Source of the DNA: Candidatus Nanopelagicales bacterium
GTDB taxonomy: Bacteria > Actinomycetota > Actinomycetes > S36-B12 > CAIYMF01
Reading direction: 5' to 3'
DNA length: 44,201 nucleotides
Assembly: GCA_017848795.1 (NCBI GenBank)
Contig: JAFIHG010000040.1
Location: forward strand, 1 to 44,201
Shown piece by piece: positions 1 to 8,185 of the stretch. Every line of letters begins with the position of its first letter. The first letter of the stretch is position 1. Both the position numbers and the translations under genes were made by a program. The notes beneath the pieces were generated by a model, which saw only the letters and a list, made by a program, of their open reading frames with translations, was not told where the DNA came from and made no database searches.

Positions 1-380
1 CCGAGCAGGCCGGCCAGGTGCACCCGGCGCGCGGCCGAGTACTGCGAGATCCGCAACGTCTGGGACACCTCCAGCACCCCGGCCCGCTCCCCCAACGCAC
101 TGCACCGCGCCTCCGCCTGCGCGGCCCGCTGCTGGCCCGACCCCGCGTCCTGCGCGCCGGGGCGCTGCACCCTGCGCGCCAGTGCAGTACCGGCCGTTGC
201 CGCCCGTGCCGCGAGCACCCGCACCGCGGCCAGGCACACCGCGTTCGCGTGCGCCACCTGCCGCTCCGCCGCCCGGGTGAACTCGATCAGCTCGCCATCC
301 GAGAGCGCGGCCGGGTCGGTCGCGGCCAGCACCCCGGCCGCCGCCCCACCCGGCACGGTAATCGCATCCATGTCCAACAT
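1..380 (-). CDS. DUF222 (13E12-type) HNH endonuclease, N-terminal part, cut by window edge
   Basis: Reading leftward from ATG at 380 gives an uninterrupted 126-codon frame that runs off the window. It begins MLDMDAITVPGGAAAGVLAA and continues with LSDGELIEFTRAAERQVAHA, an alanine-rich helical region typical of the DUF222 domain at the start of actinobacterial 13E12/HNH proteins. The HNH nuclease domain would lie beyond the edge and is not visible, so the nuclease assignment rests on family knowledge. The start is supported by a -10-like TACCGT six bases upstream (387-392). An in-frame ATG at 371 is the alternative. The gene sits about 130 bp from a large palindromic repeat array. Such genes are often multicopy, and their cellular role is not established. 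Confidence 0.72.
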   Translation of the reverse strand, partial: MLDMDAITVPGGAAAGVLAATDPAALSDGELIEFTRAAERQVAHANAVCLAAVRVLAARAATAGTALARRVQRPGAQDAGSGQQRAAQAEARCSALGERAGVLEVSQTLRISQYSAARRVHLAGLL

Positions 381-386
381 GGGACG

Positions 387-392
387 ACGGTA
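387..392 (-). promoter_or_regulatory. -10 box of the DUF222 gene (leaderless)
   Basis: TACCGT on the minus strand, six bases before the ATG at 380. This matches the TANNNT-N6-8-start geometry seen at many genes in the window. No convincing -35 is seen. Confidence 0.45.
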
Positions 393-590
393 GACGACAC
401 CACCGACACCCGTTCAGCGCCGCGATCGACGATCGGGAGCGTCGAATCACATCTGCAACACAACGACAATCGCTCACAGGCGCCGCTTCAAGACAGCGGC
501 CGCGACCACGCGTTGGTCGAGCACAGTCGCGTCAACTTGGGGCCTGGCGGCGCGCCCGGCGACGCATGAAAGACCGGGCGGGCACTCGGT

Positions 591-644
591 GGTCGAGCGG
601 AGTCGAGACCACGCCCGTGATCATGGTCTCGACTACGCTCGACC
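591..644. repeat. A-loop-A' hairpin, first copy
   Basis: The 20-bp arm at 591-610 and its near-perfect complement at 625-644 are separated by a 14-nt loop containing TGATCA. As RNA or single-stranded DNA this would form a stem of about 20 bp with very few mismatches. Confidence 0.75.
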
Positions 645-842
645 AACGGATGGTTGCGTCCCATTCTTTCGGGCGGACCTTTGCAACGGGGGTCTCGACT
701 ACGCTCGACCTCCGAAGGGCAGACCTTCGCAATGTGGTTCGCCTCAAATGGCTGACATCCACACGGTGGTCGAGCACAGTCACGTCAATTCGGGCCTGCG
801 GGCGCGCCCGGCGGCGCATGAAAGACCGGGCGGGCACTCGGT

Positions 843-896
843 GGTCGAGCGTAGTCGAGACCACGCCCGTGATCATGGTCTCGACTGCGCTCGACC
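843..896. repeat. A-loop-A' hairpin, second copy
   Basis: The arms at 843-862 and 877-896 differ from perfect complementarity at one position (a G-T pair as RNA). The 14-nt loop is identical to that of the copy at 591-644. Conservation of both arms and loop suggests the whole hairpin is the unit that spreads or is maintained. Confidence 0.75.
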
Positions 897-1178
897 GACT
901 GCTGGTTGCGTCCCGTTCTTTCGGAGCGGACCTCTGTGGGGTCTCGACTACGCTCGACCGACGGCTGGTTGCGTCCCGTTTTTCGGGGCGGACCTTTGTG
1001 GGCGTCTCGACTGCGCTCGACCAGCTGCTGGTTGCGTCCGTTCTTTCGGGGCGGACGTTTGCAACGGGGGTCTCGACTCGGCCGCACGGGCCGGCCTTTC
1101 AGCGCGCGGCCGGCGAATGCTCGCCTTCACTTCCCGTTCGGATCGCTGCCAATCGCTCTCGTCTGGCACGCTTTTCGC

Positions 1179-1541
1179 ATGGTGACCGACCCTGACGCCG
1201 TCCGTACGGAGTTGCTGGCGTACGCGCTCACGTACCCGGACGCCCATATCGAGTACCCCTGGGGTGAGACCGTCGTCAAGGTCGGCAAGCGGGTCTTCGC
1301 GTTCTTCGGTGTCGATGGCGAACCCGCATCGGGCCTGACTGTGAAGCTGCCGGAGTCGGCGCCGGTCGCCTTGCAGACGCCTGGCGTGGCGCCGAGCGGG
1401 TACGGCCTGGGCAAAGCAGGCTGGTGCCGGGTGGCCCTCGGATCAGCGAACGTCGAGCCGGAGTTGCTGCGAGAGTGGATCGACGAGAGCTACCGCGCCG
1501 TGTGCCTGCAGCGCCACCGTCGCATCCTCGACGCCGGATAG
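1179..1541 (+). CDS. MmcQ/YjbR family protein
   Basis: A 120-residue protein beginning MVTDPDAVRTELLAYALTYP. The motif PDAHIEYPWGETVVKVGKRVFAFF, followed by LTVKLP and GYGLGKAGWCRV, is the usual pattern of the small MmcQ/YjbR (CyaY-like fold) family. These are cytoplasmic proteins with a proposed DNA-binding role and no established reaction. The length fits the family. I chose the ATG at 1179 because the open frame upstream lies entirely in the repeat array. A weaker -10-like CACGCT sits six bases before it. It is a lone gene, transcribed towards the converging dapE. Confidence 0.85.
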   Translation: MVTDPDAVRTELLAYALTYPDAHIEYPWGETVVKVGKRVFAFFGVDGEPASGLTVKLPESAPVALQTPGVAPSGYGLGKAGWCRVALGSANVEPELLREWIDESYRAVCLQRHRRILDAG

Positions 1542-1566
1542 GCGCGCAGGCGGACCTGGTGTGCGT

Positions 1567-2679
1567 CTACGAGGTCAGCCAGCTGCGCAGACCGGACTCG
1601 ACGGCGCGCAGTTGCGCAGTGGGCGTGTACTCGTCACGGGTGTGGGCGAGGATCGGGTTGCCCGGCCCGTAGTTGACGGCCGGGACACCGAGCGCGGCGA
1701 ACAGCGCCACGTCGGTCCAGCCGTACTTCGGCGCCGGGGTCGCTTCGACCGCGCGGACGAACGCCCGGGCCGCCGGCTCCGACAGTCCGGGCAGTGCGCC
1801 GTCGACCGCGTCGACGATCGTCACGTCGTACCCGTCGAACACCTCGCGCAGGTGCGCCTCGGCCTCCGCACTGCTCGTCGTCGGCGCGAAGCGGTAGTTC
1901 ACGGTAAGCACCGCCTCGTCCGGGATGACGTTGCCGGCGACGCCTCCCGAGACGCCCACGGCGCTGAGTCCCTCCCGGTACTCGAGCCCGTCCACGACGA
2001 CGCGCCGCGCGGCGTACGACTGCAGTCGCTGCAACGGACCGACGAGCTTGTGGATCGCGTTGTCGCCCTTCCAGGATCGGGCGCTGTGGGCGCGCCGTCC
2101 GAAGGTGCGGATCTCCGCTCGCATGGTGCCCTGGCAGCCCGCCTCGATCCCGGCGTCGGACGGCTCCATCACGACCGCGAAGTCCCCGAGCAGCCAGTCC
2201 GGATGGGTCTCGGAGATCCGGCGCAGCCCGTTGTGCACCGCCTCGACCTCCTCGGCCTCGTAGAAGACCCAGGTGATGTCGCGGCTCGGGTCGGGCAACG
2301 TCACCGCCAGGTGCAGGGCGACGGCGATGCCGCCCTTCATGTCGCATGCGCCGAGCCCGTACAACCGTTCCTCGCCATCGACGGTGACGATGTGCGAGGG
2401 CAGGTTTCCCGCCTCCGGGACGGTGTCGAGGTGGCCGGCGACGATCACCCGTTGGGTACGGCCCAGCTCGGTGCGCGCGACGATCGTGTTGCCGTCGCGC
2501 ATGACCTCGAGGTGGTCGCAGTCGCGCAGCGCGCGCTCGACCGCGTCTGCGAGCGCCTGCTCCTCGTGACTGACGCTCTTGATGTCGACGATGGCCGCGG
2601 TCAGGCTCACCACGTCGGACCGGGGCGCCAACAGCGGCGCGCTGGCCGGCGCGGGCAGGAAGGTGGGGTCCACGCTCAC
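1567..2679 (-). CDS. dapE: Succinyl-diaminopimelate desuccinylase
   Basis: A 370-residue M20-family metallopeptidase that hydrolyses N-succinyl-LL-diaminopimelate to LL-diaminopimelate and succinate in lysine/peptidoglycan precursor synthesis. Visible active-site motifs are AGHLDTVP (metal His about 83), GACDMKGG (bridging Asp about 113), YEAEEV (catalytic and metal Glu about 143-144), VVMEPSD and the C-terminal AHTRDEY (metal His). A dimerisation-domain insert containing [20 protein letters not shown] lies between them. The actinobacterial form is usually about 350-370 aa. GTG 2679 is preferred over the longer frame to 2781 because TACGGT lies seven bases upstream and the extension overlaps dapD. 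It is divergent from dapD, another enzyme of the same pathway, with only 38 bp between the starts. Confidence 0.93.
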   Translation of the reverse strand: MSVDPTFLPAPASAPLLAPRSDVVSLTAAIVDIKSVSHEEQALADAVERALRDCDHLEVMRDGNTIVARTELGRTQRVIVAGHLDTVPEAGNLPSHIVTVDGEERLYGLGACDMKGGIAVALHLAVTLPDPSRDITWVFYEAEEVEAVHNGLRRISETHPDWLLGDFAVVMEPSDAGIEAGCQGTMRAEIRTFGRRAHSARSWKGDNAIHKLVGPLQRLQSYAARRVVVDGLEYREGLSAVGVSGGVAGNVIPDEAVLTVNYRFAPTTSSAEAEAHLREVFDGYDVTIVDAVDGALPGLSEPAARAFVRAVEATPAPKYGWTDVALFAALGVPAVNYGPGNPILAHTRDEYTPTAQLRAVESGLRSWLTS

Positions 2680-2717
2680 CCGCCCCACCGTACCCACGGG
2701 GACGTAGGGTGCGGCAC
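2680..2717. promoter_or_regulatory. Interleaved divergent promoters of dapE and dapD
   Basis: The minus-strand -10 TACGGT (2687-2692) is seven bases before the dapE GTG. The plus-strand -10 TAGGGT (2705-2710) is seven bases before the dapD ATG. The two boxes lie in an imperfect inverted repeat (ACCGTAC ... GTAGGGT). The -35 region of each promoter would fall on the other's -10, so RNA polymerase could probably occupy only one at a time. No good -35 consensus is visible. Confidence 0.55.
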
Positions 2718-3650
2718 ATGATCGAGCTGGTGCACTCGCCTGCCTCCGGGGTGGGCATCGCGACGTACGACGACGACACACTGCTCGACGTCTGGTTCCC
2801 CTCGCCTTCCTTGGGCCAGACGCCGCAGCCCGAACCGGATCTCGCGGCGCTCGAGCGCCACGACGAGCTGCGCGGGGTGCGTACGGCGGTGGTGAGCGTG
2901 CAGATCGCGGACCTCGCCGCGCCGCCGGCCGATGCCGCGGACGTCTGGTTGCGGCTCCATCTGCTCTCCCACCGGCTGGTGATCCCCCGATCGTTGTCCA
3001 TGGACGGCGTGTTCGCGACGCTGGCGAACGTCGCCTGGACCAGCCTCGGCCCGGTGCCCATCGACCGGCTCGATGCGGTACGCCGCCGCGCCCGGCTGGC
3101 GGGCAGCCCGCTCACGGTCCACGGGGTCGACAAGTTCCCCCGGATGGTCGACTACGTGGTCCCGTCCGGGGTGCGCATCTGCGACGGCGACCGGGTCCGG
3201 CTCGGTGCGCACCTCGCGGCCGGTACGACGGTCATGCACGAGGGGTTCGTGAACTTCAACGCCGGCACCCTCGGTTCCTCGATGGTCGAGGGACGCATCT
3301 CCGCGGGCGTGGTCGTGGGCGACGGCACCGACGTCGGCGGTAGCGCCTCGATCATGGGCACGCTGTCGGGCGGTGGCACCCATGTGGTGACCATCGGGGA
3401 ACGCTGCCTGATCGGTGCGAACGCGGGCGTCGGGATCTCGCTCGGCGACGACTGCGTGATCGAGGCCGGCACCTACATCACCGCCGGATCAAAGATCACC
3501 ATGCCGGACGGCTCGGTGCTGCGCGCGCGTGAGCTCTCGGGACAGAGCGGCCTGCAGTACTGGCGGAACTCGCTCACCGGACGGCTGGAGGCCACACCGC
3601 GCAGCGGTTCCTGGGGCGGGCTCAACACGGCGCTGCACTCGGCGAACTGA
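2718..3650 (+). CDS. dapD: 2,3,4,5-tetrahydropyridine-2,6-dicarboxylate N-succinyltransferase
   Basis: A 310-residue protein that transfers succinyl from succinyl-CoA to tetrahydrodipicolinate in the lysine/DAP pathway. The N-terminal half is the actinobacterial DapD domain ([20 protein letters not shown]). The C-terminal half is a left-handed beta-helix of hexapeptide repeats, running from the region with [20 protein letters not shown] through [20 protein letters not shown]. The conserved MVEGR stretch carries the family's catalytic Glu. It ends in a short tail (SGQSGLQYW). I chose ATG 2718 over GTG 2709 because TAGGGT lies seven bases upstream and the length matches mycobacterial DapD. Its 3' end overlaps the converging gene by 29 bp. 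Confidence 0.94.
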   Translation: MIELVHSPASGVGIATYDDDTLLDVWFPSPSLGQTPQPEPDLAALERHDELRGVRTAVVSVQIADLAAPPADAADVWLRLHLLSHRLVIPRSLSMDGVFATLANVAWTSLGPVPIDRLDAVRRRARLAGSPLTVHGVDKFPRMVDYVVPSGVRICDGDRVRLGAHLAAGTTVMHEGFVNFNAGTLGSSMVEGRISAGVVVGDGTDVGGSASIMGTLSGGGTHVVTIGERCLIGANAGVGISLGDDCVIEAGTYITAGSKITMPDGSVLRARELSGQSGLQYWRNSLTGRLEATPRSGSWGGLNTALHSAN

Positions 3651-4884
3651 GCTCGCCGCGCCTACCGCCGCCGCCAGCAGCCTGCCGGGCCCTGCCGTAC
3701 GCGGCGACGACGGCATCGAGGCGGGCGCTCGGCGCCGGGACGGTACGCCCCCGCAGCTTGGCCACCGCGAGCTCGGGCTGGTCGCTGACCTCAACCCCAC
3801 GTAGAGCGCTGCCGGGCACGAACACGCCGTCGTGCGTGGCGGTGCGGAACGCGGCCAGCCCCCACTCGGCGACCTCCGGGAGCCGGTCGACCGCGACCTG
3901 GACGGTCGGCCGTGCCGCATCGCGGGACAGCGCCCCGGTGAGCAGCCGGCGGACCAGCGCCGCTTCGCCGCGTACGGCCGCCGAGGGCGGAGTCGTGGTC
4001 CGCAGCTCCGACAGCGTCGTGCGCAGCGTCCGCCACGCACCCGGCGCGCTCGTGGGCCATCCTGCTGCCGCCGCGAATCCGTTGAGGTCGGTCGCCACGG
4101 CGGCGAGGTCGGCCAGTGTCGTCGTCGACACCCGTGGGGTGTGCGCGAGCCGCCACGCGTACTGCCGCAGCTGGGCGAGGCGGTCGGCGAGCTCGGCCGC
4201 CGCCGGCGCGGACCGGGGCCGTGAGCGCGCCGGCCCCAGTCCGGCCAGGACGCAGGGACGGCGTGGTGCCGTCTGGCGGCAACGCTGCGCGGTACCGGCG
4301 AGCCGGGCCGGGTCGCCGACCATGCGTGCGAGCTGCGCCGCACCGATGCCCGTACGCCCTGCCTGTGCGGCGAGCACCTCGGCGCATCGCGCTGCCTCGA
4401 GGACGACGTCCGCCACCAGGCCGGCCGCGCGGAGCACCTGCTGCGGGTCCTGCAGCATCACCGCCTCCGCCGAACGCGGCGCGCCCCCGGCATCGAGGTG
4501 GGTGGCGAGCAGGTCGGCCGCGGCACGGACCGTCACCGCCGCGCTGCGGCACCGCGTGGCGACGACCGAGGGAGCGCCGATGGGATCGGCGGGTCGGTGG
4601 GTGAGCAGTGCACCGAGCGAGGCCATCGGCGCCGGTACCGGTTCCAGCTGCCTCCAGAGCCGACTCCAGAGCGCGCCGAGCCCGTCGAGCGCCTCGCTGC
4701 AGGCGACGATCGCGCCGAACGCGGCCGGTCTCGTCCAGCCACCGCTGCCACCGGCTCGCGCCGCTTCGCGAAGGTCTGTACCGGCGTCGCGGAGAAGCGA
4801 CGCGAACGTCGTGGGTGGAAGCCAGGGCGCCCCCGGCGTCTGTCGCGCGTACGGTCCTTCGGTCTCGAGCAGTGCGGCGGTCAC
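3622..4884 (-). CDS. Hypothetical alanine-rich protein at the end of the Tad operon
   Basis: A 420-residue protein of unknown function. It starts at GTG 4884 behind a strong Shine-Dalgarno (AGGAGG, 4890-4895). It is rich in Ala, Arg and Leu and predicted mainly helical, for example [20 protein letters not shown] and [18 protein letters not shown] see no signal peptide, no clear membrane segment and no catalytic motif. The tail is low-complexity ([20 protein letters not shown]). It lies 95 bp downstream of the LysM-BTAD gene on the same strand, so it may be the last gene of the pilus operon, though the gap and its own SD allow separate expression. A palindrome GAACCGGTTC (4944-4953) lies in the gap. 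It overlaps the 3' end of dapD by 29 bp. Confidence 0.7.
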   Translation of the reverse strand: MTAALLETEGPYARQTPGAPWLPPTTFASLLRDAGTDLREAARAGGSGGWTRPAAFGAIVACSEALDGLGALWSRLWRQLEPVPAPMASLGALLTHRPADPIGAPSVVATRCRSAAVTVRAAADLLATHLDAGGAPRSAEAVMLQDPQQVLRAAGLVADVVLEAARCAEVLAAQAGRTGIGAAQLARMVGDPARLAGTAQRCRQTAPRRPCVLAGLGPARSRPRSAPAAAELADRLAQLRQYAWRLAHTPRVSTTTLADLAAVATDLNGFAAAAGWPTSAPGAWRTLRTTLSELRTTTPPSAAVRGEAALVRRLLTGALSRDAARPTVQVAVDRLPEVAEWGLAAFRTATHDGVFVPGSALRGVEVSDQPELAVAKLRGRTVPAPSARLDAVVAAYGRARQAAGGGGRRGELSSPSAAPC

Positions 4885-4979
4885 GGCAACCTCCTGGTGG
4901 GCGTACGCCCGCGACGGGTAGTTGCCGTTCTGTGTGCCAGCCGGAACCGGTTCTGCGGTTCGGGAGCGCGCGCGGCGCC

Positions 4980-7751
4980 TCAGCGAGTGCGTGCCTCCTG
5001 CAGCAGCGCGACGGTCTCGGGCATCAGCTCGTCCTCGTCGAGCTCGAGCGACTCGAACGCGGCGGCCATCCGGGTGACGGCCCGGTCGACCTCACGGGCG
5101 TCACCGCGCCGGAGGGCCGCCCGGATCGCGTCCCGGTGCAGCTTCTCGCTGCCCGGCTCGACCAGGAGCCCGCGGGCGGCGGCACGCGCGGCACCTGCCG
5201 CATCGCCGGCGCCGAGCCGGAGCACCGCGGCGACGTGGGCGACATCGACGATGACGGCCACCATGTCCTGCGCGTCCGCCTCTGCCCACACGTACGACGT
5301 CGGGTCGATGCCCTGGAACGGGCGCCCGCGCACCACCGCGAGCGCCGCCTCCAGCCCGTCCGGAGAGGACTGCGCGAGCGCCGCGCGCGCAGCACGCACG
5401 AACTCGTACCAGTCGCAGTCGATATCAGCCAGCAGCCGGTACTCGCCTTCGTCGGCGACGAGGGGCAGGTACGGGCGGCCTTCGGGATCGCGGCCCAGCC
5501 ACTGCCGCGCCCGCGACACGAACGGGTTCCGCGTGCTGCGCCCGACCCGGCGCCCGGGCCACATGACCTCGTCGAGCTCGTGACGGCCGGCGCCCGGGTG
5601 CAGCACGAGGTACGTGACCAGCTCGGTGGCGCGTCGCACCCGTCCCGGCAGCTGGCTGTCGTCGACGCCGCTCACCTCGACCGGGCCCAGTACGCGCACC
5701 ACGGGTGACCCGGCGCGACCGGGGGCGGGGACCGACACAGCTGCCAGCACCGCGTCCAGCGCGGCGACCAGCTGGGGATCGGCGGGTTCCGGAGCTGCGC
5801 TGGGCGTCGGTGGCGCCAGCAACTCAGCGAGGTGCGCCCGGTCCGTGGAGGTCAACGCGCCCGGCACGACGCGCACGTCCGCGGGCCGCAACCGCCAGTA
5901 CGGTCCCTCGGGTTCCGGGCGCAGCGACCAGCCGTCCTCTCCTCGCGCCACGACGGCCGCGCCCGACCAAGGCTCGGGCTGCACGGCCAGCTCACGCGCG
6001 ACGACCACCTGCGGTGCCCACGTCTCGTCCGCCGCGTCCTGGGAGCGCGCCTGCGCGGTGTCGGCGAGGCCGGCCTGGCCGAGGACGCGGCGCACCTCAC
6101 GCTGATGGTCCTCGATCGCCGCTGCGGCCGCCTCCCGGTCCAACCCGACCGGCCCGCCCGACCCCACAGCCCCCGCCTGCGGCTCGGGCTCGTCGGCGAC
6201 CGCCAGCGAGATCGCCCCACGCCGCGCGCGGTCGGTGAGGTCGAGCGTCATGGCAGCCAGGATCGGTTCTGCCTGCTCGGGTTCCCCCGCGACGTGCAGG
6301 GCGCCCGCCGCTTCGAGGTTCGCCATGACCAGGTCGGGACCGTCCATGCCCACGCTCACCAGCGCCGGGCACGGATCGATCCGGTCCGGGTCCGGCGTCA
6401 GCTCCGGCACCGGCCCGTCCCAGACCCAGCTCGTCGTTCCTTCGACGCGGTACGGCGACGGTGGCGGGCCGTCCTCGGGTCCGGCGAGGAGCAGCTCGAG
6501 GCGGTCGGCCCGGGCCCGTACGAGCGCGATCCTGGGCAGTGGCCGGTCCCCGGCCCGGCACCCGTCCGCCAGCAGCGCCAGGCCGACCCGCACCCGCTCG
6601 GCGGTTGGCGTCGCCGGCACGGCACGCAGCAGCCGTTCGGTGCCCACAGCGCTCCGGCGGTGGCGCTGCCCGGTGGGGCGGGTACGTTCCGCGCGCCGGC
6701 GCTGCCGGGCCAGCTCGGCGAGGACCCCGGCGATCGTGACCGCACCGAGCCCCAGTGCCACCAGCGGCGCGGCCTCCGGGACCCGGGCGTCTTCCGCAGC
6801 GGCAAGGGTCGACGCCGTTCCCTGCGCGCTTCCCGGAGAGTGCGCAGCCTCGCTGCCCGCGGCCGCGTGCTGCGGCACCTCGCGCGGTGCGGATACCGGG
6901 TCGTACGGCGCCCTGTCGACGAGCGTCGCCGCGGGTGGCAGGGGCACCGGCTCGGGACGCTCGGCTACGGCTCGCGGTGGGTGCTGCTCACGCTTGTCGG
7001 CGCGCTGACGGTGCGCGTGGGGGTCGGCGCCGCGAGCGTCGTCCGGTAGCCGCAGCACCCAGCCCGGGTAGATCCAGTGCGGGTCGGTGAGGCGTCTGCC
7101 GTCGGGCTGGAGTACGCCGCGGTTCAGCGCGACGATCTCCTTGTAGCGCAAGCCGGATCCCAGATGCCGTTCCGCCAGGCCCCACAACGTGTCGTGCCGT
7201 TGCACGGTCACGGTCGGCCCGGTGCGGTGCTCGCGCGGCGCGACCCTGCGTGGTGCCGGCGTCCGATCGCCTGTAGAAGCAGCGGGCTCGGCATGCGGCA
7301 CTGCGGCCTGCGCCGCGACGGGAACTGTCGCGACCGCTGTCGCACGTGGTGCGCTGGGAGCGCTCGGAGCGGTGAGCAGCACGACGACCGCGGCGACCAG
7401 CGCCGCCGCGCCGCGCTGGGCGGGGGCCAGGAGCGGCAACCGCGGAGTGGGGCGGCGGCGCACGACGGCCGACACCTCGGCGACGGTCGCCGCTGCGAAG
7501 GCGGCCCACGCGGACCAGGCGACGGCGACCAGGCCGAGGCGCAGCAGGCTGCCGTCGTCCGCGCCGAGCAGGGCCGGGACCACATCGGGCCAGGAGCGCA
7601 CGCCGGCCGGCAGGGCGGGCCGGGCGACGACGGCGAGCACGAGCGGCAGCACGAGGAGCAGCACCACCAGCAGCAGGGCGGAACCGAGGCCGGCGAGGAC
7701 CTCCCCGCGCGGACGCGCTCGCCGCACCTCGACCGGTACCGCGCGGCTCAT
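4980..7751 (-). CDS. Membrane protein with LysM and SARP/BTAD-type domains (Tad locus)
   Basis: A 923-residue protein. Residues about 20-42, 70-92 and 114-128 look like membrane segments. A LysM peptidoglycan-binding domain follows at about 180-235 (TVTVQRHDTLWGLAERHLGS ... HWIYPGWVLRLP). A Pro/Ala-rich linker leads to a fourth membrane segment near 328-345 and then a basic stretch (RQRRRAERTRP). The C-terminal ~240 residues resemble a winged-helix plus bacterial transcriptional activator domain (RVLGPVEVSG, RATELVTYLVLHPG, then TPR-like helices ending in EVDRAVTRMAAAFESLELDE). Four membrane segments would put LysM outside and the BTAD part inside. The ATG overlaps the TadG-like gene by ATGA. 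Similar LysM/BTAD proteins accompany actinobacterial Tad loci, and their function is not established. Confidence 0.85.
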   Translation of the reverse strand: MSRAVPVEVRRARPRGEVLAGLGSALLLVVLLLVLPLVLAVVARPALPAGVRSWPDVVPALLGADDGSLLRLGLVAVAWSAWAAFAAATVAEVSAVVRRRPTPRLPLLAPAQRGAAALVAAVVVLLTAPSAPSAPRATAVATVPVAAQAAVPHAEPAASTGDRTPAPRRVAPREHRTGPTVTVQRHDTLWGLAERHLGSGLRYKEIVALNRGVLQPDGRRLTDPHWIYPGWVLRLPDDARGADPHAHRQRADKREQHPPRAVAERPEPVPLPPAATLVDRAPYDPVSAPREVPQHAAAGSEAAHSPGSAQGTASTLAAAEDARVPEAAPLVALGLGAVTIAGVLAELARQRRRAERTRPTGQRHRRSAVGTERLLRAVPATPTAERVRVGLALLADGCRAGDRPLPRIALVRARADRLELLLAGPEDGPPPSPYRVEGTTSWVWDGPVPELTPDPDRIDPCPALVSVGMDGPDLVMANLEAAGALHVAGEPEQAEPILAAMTLDLTDRARRGAISLAVADEPEPQAGAVGSGGPVGLDREAAAAAIEDHQREVRRVLGQAGLADTAQARSQDAADETWAPQVVVARELAVQPEPWSGAAVVARGEDGWSLRPEPEGPYWRLRPADVRVVPGALTSTDRAHLAELLAPPTPSAAPEPADPQLVAALDAVLAAVSVPAPGRAGSPVVRVLGPVEVSGVDDSQLPGRVRRATELVTYLVLHPGAGRHELDEVMWPGRRVGRSTRNPFVSRARQWLGRDPEGRPYLPLVADEGEYRLLADIDCDWYEFVRAARAALAQSSPDGLEAALAVVRGRPFQGIDPTSYVWAEADAQDMVAVIVDVAHVAAVLRLGAGDAAGAARAAARGLLVEPGSEKLHRDAIRAALRRGDAREVDRAVTRMAAAFESLELDEDELMPETVALLQEARTR

Positions 7752-8185
7752 GGGCGCTCCGTCCTGACCCCGGGCACGAGCTCGACGGTGGCCGTGCCGG
7801 TGGCGCTGAGTTGTCCGATGCCCACCAGTCCCAGGAACACCGTCCGGCTGGTGGAGCGCACCTCGATGGTGAGGCTGCGACGGTCGGGTGCGATGGCCAC
7901 CGTGCCGTCCGTTCCGGTCGCGGCGAGGTAGCGGCGGGCCGCCGCCACGGCACGCGGGACCTCGACACGCGGCCGCTCACCGGCGACGGCCGCCGCCAGG
8001 TCGATCTGCTGACCGGCGGCACGCCCCGCTTCCGCGGCGATCCGGTCCGCCCGCTGCAGCGCCCGGACCTTGCCGCCACCGTCGACGACGAGTCCAGCCA
8101 TCACGAGCAGCGCCAGGACGGCGGCGGCGAAGAACGCGGTGACCGACCCGCGGTCGGTCCCGCTCCGTGTTGCAACGGCGGTCAT
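7748..8185 (-). CDS. TadG-like / pilus-assembly minor protein
   Basis: A 145-residue protein with a short N-terminus, one hydrophobic segment and an extracellular part. It begins MTAVATRSGTDRGSVTAFFA, then AAAVLALLVMAGLVVDGGGK, the pattern of TadG/Rv3660c-neighbour proteins in actinobacterial Flp loci. The residues after GS do not contain the Glu at +5 found in TadE proteins, so it may not be processed by prepilin peptidase. ATG 8185 shares one base with the stop of the preceding tadE (TGATG), and its own stop overlaps the next start by four bases. The longer upstream frame overlaps tadE and is not used. Confidence 0.8.
   Translation of the reverse strand: MTAVATRSGTDRGSVTAFFAAAVLALLVMAGLVVDGGGKVRALQRADRIAAEAGRAAGQQIDLAAAVAGERPRVEVPRAVAAARRYLAATGTDGTVAIAPDRRSLTIEVRSTSRTVFLGLVGIGQLSATGTATVELVPGVRTERP

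Larger units (their letters stand above)
511..1080. repeat. Array of palindromic intergenic repeats (left array)
   Basis: This gene-free stretch is built from a 20-bp core, GGTCGAGCGTAGTCGAGACC (A), and its reverse complement (A'). A or partial A copies lie at 515-528, 591-610, 768-781 and 843-862. A' copies lie at 625-644, 691-710, 877-896, 940-959, 1004-1022 and, decayed, 1069-1078. A compound unit of about 250 bp is present twice (from 511 and from 764): partial A, a GC-rich linker, GCATGAAAGACCGGGCGGGC, A, a 14-nt loop, A', then a tail with GGTTGCGTCCC. The right part repeats A' plus its tail in tandem with a 63-66 bp period. Open frames across this stretch follow the repeat and have no recognisable protein. 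The same family occurs at 43,907-44,201. Confidence 0.85.

Noticed and set aside
511-1080. CRISPR-like array
   Set aside because: The repeats are palindromic and of varying spacing, the intervening segments are themselves repeats rather than unique spacers, and there are no cas genes.
566-1195. Long open frames on both strands through the left repeat array (about 210 aa)
   Set aside because: They follow the repeat period, have Arg/Ser/Thr-rich composition and no family similarity. They arise from GC-rich repeats.
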